Below, one piece after another: positions 5,945-13,318 of a stretch of DNA of 51,659 nt (position 1 is the stretch's first letter; each line of letters begins with the position of its first letter). The notes below the pieces were generated by a model. That model had not been told where the DNA came from. It did not search any database and was given only the letters and a program-made list of their open reading frames with translations. Both the position numbers and the translations under genes were made by a program. Source of the stretch: a virus; IMG/VR virus record IMGVR_UViG_3300050821_014022, positions 1-51,659 of that record; one strand, 5' to 3'.

Positions 5945-6971
5945 GCCAGGCCTCCACTAACTCGTCGCCACCGTATTCCCGCAGCGCATCCCACATCTCC
6001 CGTTCCGCGTACATGCGGTAAAACTGTTCGTCCGATTCTTTCTGCTCCCGCCGGCGCTGCTCCTGCCACGTCTCGCGTTTGATGTCCTTGCGTTCGGCCG
6101 GCGGAGCCGCTTCTGCCTTCCAGTTGCCTTCCTCGATCCATTGCCCTAAGGGCGGTCGGAATTTGCCAGGGCTCAGGCTCTGCTCAATTTCCCAGTGCGG
6201 ACGCATGGCGATATGGCTGCGGCGGATCTGATCGGCGGCGCCGGGATCCTGGTCCAGGACCTTGGCGATGGCCTTGACAGCCCAAGGGCGATTCCCCTTC
6301 CACGGGTGATAGGGCAGGAGTTCGGTGACGAGCTTCTCAGCTTCTTCTTCCGCGGATTTGTGGACGACAGGGCTCTCGTTCAATGAACCAGAACCCTCTG
6401 TTACCCCGTTGTTCGGTTCGCGCCCGCCTTGAGCTAACAACGGCGTAACAGCCGGGGCTATGACCGGGGCCGGAGGCGTTGGGGTTTCCGGCTGGGCACC
6501 ACCAGCCGCAGGTGTTGTTGTTGTTGCTTCTTCTCTGTCAGCAGACAACAACAACAAGGCCGCCCCCTGCTCTTCTGGTTCTAATACATCTGGTTCTTGT
6601 GCGCTCACCCGTGAGCGCTGCGTGCGCTCATCCGTGAGCGTTGCGCATTGTCCATCCGTGAGCGCACACTCGTGACGCGACATAGTTGGCCCCCACTTGT
6701 CGGGAGTGGCTATCTCGTAGCGGTTTCCGAAGAGGCTCCGACGGACGATTACCATGCCCGCCCGACGCAGTTGATTGAGTGCCCGCCGGATCGTGCTCAG
6801 GCTTATCCCTAACCGCTCAACCAATTTTTTGAGGCTGATGTTGCAGATTTTCGTCCTCCGGTTGCGGCAGGCGAGCAAGGCGTTAAAAAGTACCTTTGCA
6901 TGGGAACTGATACCCAATTTCCAAATGGCCGCATCCGGGACGCAGGCGAAGGGGAAAGTGCTGGTCGCCAT
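5913..6971 (-). CDS. Phage replication initiator, O/DnaD-like winged helix
   Basis: This 352-residue protein has an N-terminal winged helix-turn-helix (about residues 15-85, with LKKLVERLGISLSTIRRALN) typical of phage replication proteins. A long Pro/Ala/Thr linker (~120-200) follows, then a C-terminal helical region (WKGNRPWAVKAIAKVLDQ). Family members bind origin iterons and recruit a helicase or loader. The linker DNA itself contains iteron-like repeats, as in lambda O. GGAGG lies ten bases before the ATG. Exact family is not proven. Confidence 0.7.
   Translation of the reverse strand: MATSTFPFACVPDAAIWKLGISSHAKVLFNALLACRNRRTKICNISLKKLVERLGISLSTIRRALNQLRRAGMVIVRRSLFGNRYEIATPDKWGPTMSRHECALTDGQCATLTDERTQRSRVSAQEPDVLEPEEQGAALLLLSADREEATTTTPAAGGAQPETPTPPAPVIAPAVTPLLAQGGREPNNGVTEGSGSLNESPVVHKSAEEEAEKLVTELLPYHPWKGNRPWAVKAIAKVLDQDPGAADQIRRSHIAMRPHWEIEQSLSPGKFRPPLGQWIEEGNWKAEAAPPAERKDIKRETWQEQRRREQKESDEQFYRMYAEREMWDALREYGGDELVEAWREKIKTEQAA
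6515..6557. repeat. 12-bp inverted repeat beside the iterons
   Basis: TTGTTGTTGTTG (6515-6526) and CAACAACAACAA (6546-6557) form 12-bp arms around a 19-base pyrimidine-rich loop. It lies about 45 bases from the iteron cluster within the initiator gene. It may be only a codon repeat, or a melting or structured element of the origin. Confidence 0.35.
6601..6664. repeat. Iteron-like repeats inside the initiator gene, candidate origin
   Basis: Three copies of CAYCCGTGAGCG start at 6606, 6629 and 6653, spaced 23 and 24 bases. The first lies in a perfect inverted repeat (GCGCTCAC-CC-GTGAGCGC, 6601-6618); the second (6624-6641) is nearly symmetrical. A fourth degenerate copy follows at 6667. Symmetric iterons of this size within the initiator gene are the hallmark of lambdoid origins. 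Confidence 0.55.
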
Positions 6972-7016
6972 GGCTACTGCACCTCCGCTGAAATTGTTGG
7001 TACTGTTACTGGATCG

Positions 7017-7036
7017 TTTTCCACAGTTGTGGAAAA
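7017..7036. promoter_or_regulatory. Inverted pair of DnaA-box-like sites
   Basis: TTTTCCACA (7017-7025) and TGTGGAAAA (7028-7036) face each other across GT. Each arm fits the DnaA consensus TTWTNCACA. They lie 46 bases upstream of the initiator start. They may bind host DnaA, or be an operator for another protein. Confidence 0.45.
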
Positions 7037-7110
7037 AGGGGTACGATGGTGTTGATACATCGAAGGATCACCTTTCTGGCGCACTCTTATCCAAAGGGGG
7101 GTGCGCCGGT

Positions 7111-7485
7111 TTATTTGCGGGCTTCGTGTTGCCTGAGCCAGGCGTCCAGCGCATCGACGGTGTCAACCACCGCGATCGCGAGATGGTAACCCAGGCGGAT
7201 TTCCATGATCTTTTGCTTCTGTTCCGGCGAGGCGTCGGCGCCGGGCCGCTTCACCTCGAGCAGAAAACCGGGAAAGCGTTCGTGAACCGTGGCGTAATCG
7301 GGCGTACCCTTCTCGACGCCTTTGATCCAGCGGCACCCATCGGGCGACTTGAAGGTGCCGGCGTGCAGCCGCGCCACGTAATACCCGCGGAGCCGCAGCA
7401 GATCGAGGCAAGCCCGTTCGACGTCGTTCTCATTCAGACGCGGCGGCGGCTTCAGCCGGAACCGCGGCCCGTGCTGTTGGTTCAT
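7111..7485 (-). CDS. VRR-NUC domain nuclease
   Basis: The 124-residue protein has the elements of a stand-alone VRR-NUC nuclease: NENDVERACLDLLRLRGYY at the start, GTPDYATV with the metal-binding Asp, FLLEVKRPGADASPEQKQKI with the E-x-K catalytic pair, and a C-terminal helix. Phage members of this family are thought to act on branched DNA during replication or packaging. Its 5' end overlaps the upstream gene by 56 bases. Confidence 0.8.
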   Translation of the reverse strand: MNQQHGPRFRLKPPPRLNENDVERACLDLLRLRGYYVARLHAGTFKSPDGCRWIKGVEKGTPDYATVHERFPGFLLEVKRPGADASPEQKQKIMEIRLGYHLAIAVVDTVDALDAWLRQHEARK

Positions 7486-7663
7486 AAGAGATCTCGATAT
7501 CTTCGTTGGCGCAGATGTCCTGAAAGGCCGCCCAGTCCGCGGGATGGAACTGGAAAACGCCGACGAGGGCCCAGTGGTCGCCGCGCCAGGCGAGTAGTCG
7601 CGCGTGATAGTGCTCGATGAAGTGGACGATCTGGATTTCGGCGATCACACGGAACTGGCGCAT
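7430..7663 (-). CDS. Small hypothetical phage protein
   Basis: A 77-residue protein with MRQFRVIAEIQIVHFIEHY, then WALVGVFQFHPADWAAFQD and EDIEISYEP. It reads like a compact alpha-beta protein. It overlaps the nuclease gene by 56 bases and the upstream gene by 19, so it belongs to the same transcript. Function unknown. Confidence 0.45.
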   Translation of the reverse strand: MRQFRVIAEIQIVHFIEHYHARLLAWRGDHWALVGVFQFHPADWAAFQDICANEDIEISYEPTARAAVPAEAAAASE

Positions 7664-7944
7664 AACTCCTCCACCCCTTCGACCTCCTTGTTACTCATGT
7701 CGAAATAACTGCGGCCGGCGCGCACCAGCAGAAACGGCGGTCCCGATGCACGCACCATCAGGACGGTATCGATTCGCGAGTTGGCTTCGAAAAGCGCGAA
7801 GATGACGTTCTTCACGTAATCCTTCGGGCCCGAGCTCGCGCTCATGACGGCGTGATCGATATCGCCGCGGCGCCAGGTCTGGATCAGGCGCACCGTGAGT
7901 CCATCCGCTGGCGCATCTTTGTACTGGACACGGGTGCCGTGCAT
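7645..7944 (-). CDS. Small hypothetical phage protein
   Basis: A 99-residue protein with LTVRLIQTWRRGDIDHAVM, KDYVKNVIFALFEANSRID and TVLMVRASGPPFLLVRAGRS. It looks like a soluble alpha-beta protein. It starts two bases after the upstream gene's stop and overlaps the next gene by 19 bases. No family recognised. Confidence 0.5.
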   Translation of the reverse strand: MHGTRVQYKDAPADGLTVRLIQTWRRGDIDHAVMSASSGPKDYVKNVIFALFEANSRIDTVLMVRASGPPFLLVRAGRSYFDMSNKEVEGVEELCASSV

Positions 7945-7946
7945 GG

Positions 7947-8165
7947 TCAGTCCCCAGTTCCGTACTTGTGCTCCCCCTCATGGCCCGAAGGAAGGGCGCA
8001 CCATCCGTTTGGAAGACGTGCGTAGCACGTCCCGGTGACGCTTATTGCGTTGACCGCTATAACGATGCGAGCGGCGTCTTCCTCGTTGTGGCACTGGCAC
8101 ACGGGCCGATCGCCGTCATACACGTTGATCGGAACCTTACGGCCAACTCTCCAAGCCACGACCAT
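7947..8165 (-). CDS. Small protein with KVPINVYDGDRPVCQC motif, copy 1
   Basis: This 72-residue protein shares WRxGxKVPINVYDGDRPVCQC, then DAxxIVxAVN, with the gene at 18571-18759. The shared core suggests a conserved small phage domain duplicated within this element. Here the C-terminus differs and adds CYARLPNGWCALPSGHEGEH, which could bind zinc. The ATG at 8165 overlaps the upstream stop (TGATG). Function unknown. Confidence 0.6.
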   Translation of the reverse strand: MVVAWRVGRKVPINVYDGDRPVCQCHNEEDAARIVIAVNAISVTGTCYARLPNGWCALPSGHEGEHKYGTGD

Positions 8166-8386
8166 CACTCCAGTTCAAACGTGCCTTGCGGCGTGATGCC
8201 GATCTCTGCCCCGTTGGGCCATTCGATCTGCACGCCACCGCCGCGGCACGGCACTACTGCCGGCTGCGAGTTAATGGTCCGTTCAGCGAGTGCGATGGCC
8301 TCTTCAGTCGGCGGTATTGAGCCTTCGCCGTCCCAGTCCTCTTTCAACTCGCGCAATTTATCGAGCGTGATTTTGTTCGTAGCCAT
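8165..8386 (-). CDS. Small acidic hypothetical protein
   Basis: The 73-residue product begins MATNKITLDKLRELKEDWDG, continues PPTEEAIALAERTI, and ends in a strand-rich VQIEWPNGAEIGITPQGTF. LKEDWDGEGS...P resembles small phage and plasmid proteins of unknown role. GAGGAG precedes the ATG at 8386. It overlaps the Cys-rich gene upstream by 29 bases. Confidence 0.55.
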   Translation of the reverse strand: MATNKITLDKLRELKEDWDGEGSIPPTEEAIALAERTINSQPAVVPCRGGGVQIEWPNGAEIGITPQGTFELE

Positions 8387-8555
8387 AAAACTCCTCATCC
8401 ACTGGTTCGTCAGATTCGCAGTCAGCGCAGCCAACACAGGCCATCTCACCGCCGCAGATACATACGCAGATATCGCCGCCGCAGCCATCGCAATGCAGTT
8501 GGCCGGCGCCGCCACAGGTATCCGGCCACTCGCAGCCGCACTTGGTCCGCATCAT
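8358..8555 (-). CDS. Cysteine-rich small protein
   Basis: This 65-residue protein is packed with cysteines: KCGCEWPDTCGG, LHCDGCGGDICVCICGG and ACVGCADCES, followed by an acidic tail. At least two metal sites are likely. The ATG at 8555 has GGAGGAG upstream and overlaps the previous stop (ATGA). Such proteins are common among phage early genes but their targets are unknown. Confidence 0.55.
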   Translation of the reverse strand: MMRTKCGCEWPDTCGGAGQLHCDGCGGDICVCICGGEMACVGCADCESDEPVDEEFYGYEQNHAR

Positions 8556-8749
8556 GGCTTCTCCTCCGGGGCCAGCGCATCGAGCACGGCGCGGATACCG
8601 TCTGCGGTTTCGACAAACCGACCTTGCTCCCAACAGCGCTTTGGGCACTGACAATTCAGGCAAAGAACCGAGTGACACCAAGGGCAACGGGTGACCGCCC
8701 TACTCACGCGCTTGCCGCAGACCGTGCAAGGTGGTCCCTGAGCTTTCAC
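8552..8749 (-). CDS. Small zinc-ribbon protein
   Basis: A 65-residue protein with CTVCGKRV, RCPWCHSVLCLNCQC and CW, a double zinc-ribbon pattern, then IRAVLDALAPEEKP. The end motif VLDALAP recurs in the next gene upstream. Start is GTG at 8749, overlapping the upstream stop as GTGA. Confidence 0.55.
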   Translation of the reverse strand: MKAQGPPCTVCGKRVSRAVTRCPWCHSVLCLNCQCPKRCWEQGRFVETADGIRAVLDALAPEEKP

Positions 8750-8991
8750 TTCTCACCAACCTCTGGGAAATGCAGATCAGGCGCCAACGCATCGAGCACG
8801 GCCTCGACGTTTTCCCACTGCCAGCCGAATTCGCCGGCCGCTGCTATCAACGAAGCCCGTGCGGCCTCGATGAGAAAGGTGTCCCCGCCAAGGTTCACCT
8901 GGCGGAAACGATCCTGGCTCTGTTTCACGTGAAAAATGGCGGCGCGAATCAACTCGACACGCGCAGATGTGGACAGCCGTGGCGAGGTCAT
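8746..8991 (-). CDS. Small hypothetical phage protein
   Basis: The 81-residue product has LSTSARVELIRAAIFHVKQS and a C-terminal helix with NVEAVLDALAPDLHF. The VLDALAP segment matches the C-terminus of the zinc-ribbon gene at 8552-8749, also at the DNA level (8575-8590 versus 8787-8802), so the two ends share ancestry. The start at 8991 is set by an ATGA overlap. Confidence 0.5.
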   Translation of the reverse strand: MTSPRLSTSARVELIRAAIFHVKQSQDRFRQVNLGGDTFLIEAARASLIAAAGEFGWQWENVEAVLDALAPDLHFPEVGEK

Positions 8992-9272
8992 AGCAGTTTC
9001 TCCCAACGCCAGCCCAGCAGGGCCCAATGGCAGAACCGCCACCAGGAGTTCGGCGGCGGGTCGGGGGATTCGAGCTTCACCAGGTTGTGGATGTAGAGGA
9101 CGGAGCGCACGGGCGGCGGCATCGAGACGGTGAGGTGCGGACCGCTGATCCTGGTGGCTGACAGGTTGGCGATCGCCGCCCGCTTCCCGCAGTCGAGGCA
9201 GATGCCGTCAGGATCGATGTGCTTGTGCCAGCAGGGAGGGTCCGGCGGATGGCCGATGCGAGGGTCGCTCAT
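8988..9272 (-). CDS. Small zinc-finger hypothetical protein
   Basis: A 94-residue protein: MSDPRIGHPPDPPCWHKHID, then GICLDCGKRAAI, giving C-x-H...C-x2-C ligands. LYIHNLVKLESPDPPPNSWW follows with a hydrophobic C-terminus. The ATG at 9272 overlaps the ECF sigma stop by four bases. This links it to the recombinase transcript. Confidence 0.5.
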   Translation of the reverse strand: MSDPRIGHPPDPPCWHKHIDPDGICLDCGKRAAIANLSATRISGPHLTVSMPPPVRSVLYIHNLVKLESPDPPPNSWWRFCHWALLGWRWEKLL

Positions 9273-9781
9273 GCGACCCCCAGCCATTTCTCCCGAAACA
9301 TTCTCTTGCTGCGGGTCAGCCGCGAACTGAAAGCGTCGCGCGAAATCTCAAGGCGCTCCGCTGCCGCATCGTATCCAAGACCTTCCCAGTAAAGCAGGCG
9401 GATTGGCGTCCTGAGCAATGGCGGTATCCGCCGCACCGTGGACCGCACCTGCGCATTCCGTTCACGCGCGATCAGTGCCTTTTCGATGTTGCGGCCCGAA
9501 CCCAATTGCCAGAGTGGTAATTCGGCATCTAATTGGGCTGTTGGTGGCATGCACATCTGTTTCCTTCGCCACTCCAGCGCGCGATTCTTTACAATGCGCA
9601 TGAACCACCCCACGAACGGTCCATCGCCGCGGAATTGAGTTCTGTGTATCCAGGCCAGCAACAGTGCATCCGCCACGACGTCATGCGCCAGGTCGGAATG
9701 GTGAAGGACTGCGTTTGCAACACTCAACGCCTGCGCACGATGCTGCTCGACCAGATTGGTAAAGTCCGTAGCGTCGCTCAT
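9269..9781 (-). CDS. ECF-type RNA polymerase sigma factor
   Basis: The 170-residue protein carries region 2 (LAHDVVADALLLAWIHRTQF, then WFMRIVKNRALEWRRK) and region 4 (YDAAAERLEISRDAFSSRL with the helix-turn-helix). This is the normal size and layout of an ECF sigma factor. These direct RNA polymerase to dedicated promoters. No anti-sigma gene is seen. The ATG at 9781 overlaps the serine recombinase stop (ATGA), so both are made from one transcript, an unusual pairing. Confidence 0.8.
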   Translation of the reverse strand: MSDATDFTNLVEQHRAQALSVANAVLHHSDLAHDVVADALLLAWIHRTQFRGDGPFVGWFMRIVKNRALEWRRKQMCMPPTAQLDAELPLWQLGSGRNIEKALIARERNAQVRSTVRRIPPLLRTPIRLLYWEGLGYDAAAERLEISRDAFSSRLTRSKRMFREKWLGVA

Positions 9782-11460
9782 GCGGACCACCGCTTGCCGG
9801 CGCTGCGGCCGTCTACGTAAGTCCGTTGAATTTCAATGGGTTTGGGGAAACGGATGACGACGTCGGACAGGGAGTCAATAGGTGATTGCGTTGTTGAACG
9901 CAACGAGCTATTGACTCCGTCCAAAAAGCCTCCCCTCAACGTCACTGATGGGATAGTACGCCCGTCCAGCATAATTTCCTTGACCGCGCGATGCAATAGG
10001 CTCCGCTTCTTCGGAAACGACAGGAAGGCGAACTCGGCAAACACCTGCGCAATCTGTGCCCCGAGGTCCACTGGCTTCGCCTTCGGTTTCGGCATCGGCA
10101 GCAGCGTCTGCAGCGACCGCTCTTCCGTCTCCAGTTCCCGGTCGCGGGCGACGAAGCGCTCTTTGGTGATGTCGCCCGTCAGTCGCAGGTCCAGCAGGTT
10201 CGCGCGCGCCTTCCGAACCGCGGCAAGCGCGGCTTCCCGCTGGGCCCGGCCAGGATCCGCCGCCGCGGGTTCGGCGACGAGCTCCACCGTCTCGATCACG
10301 TAGTTGGCCGTCAGCAGGTTGACCGTGATCATGGTTTCAATGGCGGCGTCCATTTCCGTCCGCTTCACTTTCTTCATGCCGCAGCCGGCGCCGCCCTTGA
10401 ACTGCGTCTTGCAGGCATACACGTCGAGGTGCGGCCCGCGGCTGCCGTAGCGGCCGTAGAGCGCCTGGCCGCAGACACAGTAGCCAATGCCGTTCGCCAG
10501 GTGCCGCGGACGCTTGTAGTTCTTGACCTTCAATTTGCGATGCTTTGTCTCGCGCTGCGCGATGATCTCCTGCGCGCGCGCCCATTCTTCGTCGGTCACG
10601 ATGCCGGGCAGGTCGATCTTCACCAGTTCCGGTGCGGGCTTCAACGTCATTTTGCGCCGCGGTTTGATCTTGCCGTTTTTGTCAGGCTTCGCGTTCTTCG
10701 GGATGAATTCTTCGCCCTTGGCTTCGTATTTGTAGAGCCGGTAGCCCTTCCAGATCGGGTTCATGAACGAGGCCTTCACGCTGCCGCTCCACCAGCCGCC
10801 GCCGATCTTCTCGGCGATGTGAGTGTATGGCAGGTCCTCTTGGATGAGCAGACGATAGGCGATCCGCATGCGCTCGGAATCGACGCCGTCGTGCTTCCAC
10901 AGTTCTTCGGTGATTTTGCCGTTCTCGTCGCGAACCCGAATGAACTTCACGCCGCGCGGCAGAATCTGGTTGCCGCCGGGATGCAGACCGGCCTCGCGAA
11001 TCTCCTGCTTCGCGCCGCAGCAGCGATCGTGCAGCGTATGCAGTTCCTCACCCGACATCATGCCGTTGAGCAGCACGCTCTGCCGGCCCTCGCGCGTGCG
11101 CACATCGATCCGCGCCGTCGGCGTGAAGATCAGCGCCCCCGGAATTCGGAAGTGTTCCAGGATGCCGTAATCCCGAAAGGTGCCTGGACGGAACAGGCGC
11201 GATTGTTCGGCGAGCACGACGTGCATGCCCTTCTTCAGGTCCGCGAAGATCTTTTGGAAATCCGGGTCGGCTTCGGCATGCCGGCCGGAGACGTCCGTGA
11301 TGACGACGGTGCGGACCAGATTCAGATTGTGGGCCTTGACGGCCGCGGCGATCGCTGTCTTCTGCCGCGGGATGCCCCAGGCATCCTCCTGGCCGGCGTC
11401 ACTGACGCGTACGATGCCGATGGCATCGAGTCTAGGACTGCTGCTTTTCGCTGCGCTCAT
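9778..11460 (-). CDS. Large serine recombinase (integrase)
   Basis: This 560-residue protein is a large serine recombinase. The catalytic domain has GIVRVSDAGQ with the nucleophile Ser20 and the arginine motif EQSRLFR (85-91). A recombinase domain follows. A zinc ribbon lies around residues 325-365 (GYCVCGQALYGRYG... ACKTQF...GCGMKK), then a coiled-coil region and a C-terminal tail. It most likely integrates and excises the element. The start at 11460 gives MSAAKSSSPRLDAIG; a GTG at 11493 is possible. No excision factor is recognised. Confidence 0.88.
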   Translation of the reverse strand: MSAAKSSSPRLDAIGIVRVSDAGQEDAWGIPRQKTAIAAAVKAHNLNLVRTVVITDVSGRHAEADPDFQKIFADLKKGMHVVLAEQSRLFRPGTFRDYGILEHFRIPGALIFTPTARIDVRTREGRQSVLLNGMMSGEELHTLHDRCCGAKQEIREAGLHPGGNQILPRGVKFIRVRDENGKITEELWKHDGVDSERMRIAYRLLIQEDLPYTHIAEKIGGGWWSGSVKASFMNPIWKGYRLYKYEAKGEEFIPKNAKPDKNGKIKPRRKMTLKPAPELVKIDLPGIVTDEEWARAQEIIAQRETKHRKLKVKNYKRPRHLANGIGYCVCGQALYGRYGSRGPHLDVYACKTQFKGGAGCGMKKVKRTEMDAAIETMITVNLLTANYVIETVELVAEPAAADPGRAQREAALAAVRKARANLLDLRLTGDITKERFVARDRELETEERSLQTLLPMPKPKAKPVDLGAQIAQVFAEFAFLSFPKKRSLLHRAVKEIMLDGRTIPSVTLRGGFLDGVNSSLRSTTQSPIDSLSDVVIRFPKPIEIQRTYVDGRSAGKRWSA

Positions 11461-11653
11461 CGGGGTTGGTTTCCTCTTCAGGATCGATTCCACAATACTG
11501 CCGCATCAGGCGCACCGCGGTGGGCTCGTCGGTCGCCAGCAGCGCTTCCTGCACTCGTCGCAGAAGCTCCGCACGCTGCCGTGCGATCTCCACGATGGCG
11601 TCGGCATCGCCGCGCGTCAACTTGGCGCCGGCGTCCTCTGCAGCCTTCTTCAT
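11432..11653 (-). CDS. Small helical protein overlapping the recombinase start
   Basis: This 73-residue, strongly charged and probably all-helical protein begins MKKAAEDAGAKLTRGDADAI and contains QRAELLRRVQEALLATDEP. GAGG five bases before the ATG at 11653 marks the start within a longer open frame. It overlaps the recombinase N-terminus by 29 bases. It could be a small partner of the recombinase, such as a directionality factor, but nothing in the sequence shows that. Confidence 0.5.
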   Translation of the reverse strand: MKKAAEDAGAKLTRGDADAIVEIARQRAELLRRVQEALLATDEPTAVRLMRQYCGIDPEEETNPDERSEKQQS

Positions 11654-12030
11654 AGCCGCCTCGTTTCTGGCGGCGTCGGGAAAAACCGCGAATTGCTTCC
11701 ACGGGTTATCCACGGACTTTGGCCCGCCGGCTGCGCTTGATCTTGCGCACCCGCGGCTGGTTCCAGAACTTGGTTTTGCATTTGGGGCACTTGCGGGGCG
11801 CGTGGGCGATTCGGCGCAGCCAGGCGTGCCGGCAGCGGTTGCAACGAAGGATGAGCGCCGCCAGAATGTTCTTGGGCATTGGGTAAGTCTATCATGCGGG
11901 AACCTCCCAGAATCGCTGCCGCCCACATCGCCATCAACCCGGCTGGGTAGCGCCGCGGATCCGCGGCGATGATTTCGGCCGCGGCGCGGTTCTGGCCGGC
12001 GTACCTGTCAGCGGGTAGCGTCCGTTTCAT
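11650..12030 (-). CDS. Hypothetical protein, C-terminal half doubtful
   Basis: The first ~45 codons encode MKRTLPADRYAGQNRAAAEI and DPRRYPAGLMAMWAAAIL, which look like real phage protein. Downstream the frame becomes Pro/Gln-rich and covers the whole zinc-ribbon gene at 11706-11879 in another frame, a sign of non-coding reading. Either two genes truly overlap, or a frameshift has extended this one. The ATG lies three bases after the upstream stop. Confidence 0.35.
   Translation of the reverse strand: MKRTLPADRYAGQNRAAAEIIAADPRRYPAGLMAMWAAAILGGSRMIDLPNAQEHSGGAHPSLQPLPARLAAPNRPRAPQVPQMQNQVLEPAAGAQDQAQPAGQSPWITRGSNSRFFPTPPETRRL
11706..11879 (-). CDS. Zinc-ribbon protein, 57 residues
   Basis: A short frame encodes MPKNILAALILRCNRCRHAW, then RKCPKCKTKFWNQPRVRK and a basic end. 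CNRC plus CPKC is a classic zinc ribbon, and the FWNQPR ending recurs in small prokaryotic zinc-ribbon proteins, so this is the likely true frame here. No clear ribosome-binding site precedes the ATG; GGAGG lies too far upstream and aligns with another ATG. Confidence 0.6.
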   Translation of the reverse strand: MPKNILAALILRCNRCRHAWLRRIAHAPRKCPKCKTKFWNQPRVRKIKRSRRAKVRG

Positions 12031-12033
12031 AGC

Positions 12034-12798
12034 CTACAGCCCACTTTCCGGCGCCCAGGCCGGATGCTGATTGCACTGCTTCCACAACAGATGTTCGTCC
12101 GCCCGCATGAGCAACAGATGAGCCAGCACGTCGTCGGTCGGCACAAGCGCTCCTGCCCAGGTGTCATCGAAAAAACCGATTGGATGCATGCAGAGCGCAC
12201 ACAGGATGCGCATCCCAATGTCCCTGCCCTTTCTGTCGGGCCGCGAGGTCAGCACCAGTGTTGGCCGCAACCGGCGGAACATGTAAGTCACCTGGCTGCG
12301 CGGGCTGGTTTCGAGAAACGAGCCAGTCATGACATAGCACTGATACGCCCAGTCGGTGATGTGCCGCTTCAGTGTCTCCATCGCGCGGAGCTCGGACTCG
12401 AAGTCCCATGACCTAGCGGCGCCCAGTGTGTCGAGTAGTATAGCCGCCTGGTTCTGCCGGCTACCGTGAGTGAAGAAGAATCCCTTGGAGTCGCGCCAGA
12501 CCCTGAGCTCTTTTCCATCCCGATATGAGTGCCAGGCATTGCGCAGCGTGGTCGATTCATCCACGTCCGTGTTCTTGCAGACGCGCAACTCTGGCTCCGG
12601 GTTGAAAACTTCGGCGAGGCTGTCGGCGAAGGGATACGAAGGGTGGATCGTCATCTTCATCCCCTTGACCGGGAAGGGCAAGCCAGCCCACTCCCCGCGC
12701 TTTTTGGCTTCGTGTGCGAGCCCAGCGTGCAGGTCGTTCCACGATACGCTGCCCGGTTGCCGGATGCCGCGTCTGATCGTATCGGTGAAAGATGCCAT
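12034..12798 (-). CDS. Hypothetical phage protein, 254 residues
   Basis: I do not recognise this protein. It has MASFTDTIRRGIRQPGSVSW at the start, a central VWRDSKGFFFTHGSRQNQAA, and a C-terminal segment RILCALCMHPIGFFDDTWAG...LLLMRADEHLLW. There are no TM segments. It sits three bases after the gene at 12802-13296 and four before the next, in the early leftward operon, so it probably acts in DNA metabolism or host takeover. Confidence 0.55.
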   Translation of the reverse strand: MASFTDTIRRGIRQPGSVSWNDLHAGLAHEAKKRGEWAGLPFPVKGMKMTIHPSYPFADSLAEVFNPEPELRVCKNTDVDESTTLRNAWHSYRDGKELRVWRDSKGFFFTHGSRQNQAAILLDTLGAARSWDFESELRAMETLKRHITDWAYQCYVMTGSFLETSPRSQVTYMFRRLRPTLVLTSRPDRKGRDIGMRILCALCMHPIGFFDDTWAGALVPTDDVLAHLLLMRADEHLLWKQCNQHPAWAPESGL

Positions 12799-12801
12799 GG
12801 T

Positions 12802-13296
12802 TTACCCTCCCGCCGACCGGCCAATGCCGGTAGCTTTCGTCGTCTCCATCGGCAGGCGTGTCCGGCCGCCTTTCTTGGCGACCGGCTGAGGGGCGGGCGC
12901 GGAGATGTCATGCTGGCGCAAAGGAAGTGGCGGGAGTTCGCCGTCTGCCTTGTCGGCCTCCTGCGCGATCACGGGATCGAAGTCGGCGATGATGTACTCG
13001 CCGTTCTTCTCGTCGAACTCCTGGACCCGCTCATACGCCCGCTTGCCGCCGCGCTCCACTTCCACCACCAGGGCATATCCTCGCCGCAGCATGTCAACCA
13101 CGATGCGTTTGGCGCGGATTGTCTCGATGGGATTGCCCTTGTCGAACGTGAGCTTCACGTCGCCCGCCGCCACGTTGAGGATCTCAAGCACGCCGGTAGG
13201 CTCGGGAGCGGTGAGCGCCTTCTTTACCTGCGCGTCGAGGCAGGATCGGCATGCTACCTTGTTGCCACTGATTGTCTTGCCGCAGGCGCACTTCAT
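12802..13296 (-). CDS. Phage protein with N-terminal zinc finger
   Basis: The 164-residue protein begins MKCACGKTISGNKVACRSC, a four-cysteine zinc finger. A basic domain follows (GNPIETIRAKRIVVDMLRRG, then ALVVEVERGGKRAYERVQEF) and a Pro-rich tail. The middle region looks like a compact alpha-beta domain found in phage early operons. Function unknown. Confidence 0.55.
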   Translation of the reverse strand: MKCACGKTISGNKVACRSCLDAQVKKALTAPEPTGVLEILNVAAGDVKLTFDKGNPIETIRAKRIVVDMLRRGYALVVEVERGGKRAYERVQEFDEKNGEYIIADFDPVIAQEADKADGELPPLPLRQHDISAPAPQPVAKKGGRTRLPMETTKATGIGRSAGG

Positions 13297-13318
13297 GCTT
13301 TTAGATGTCCTTTCATAA

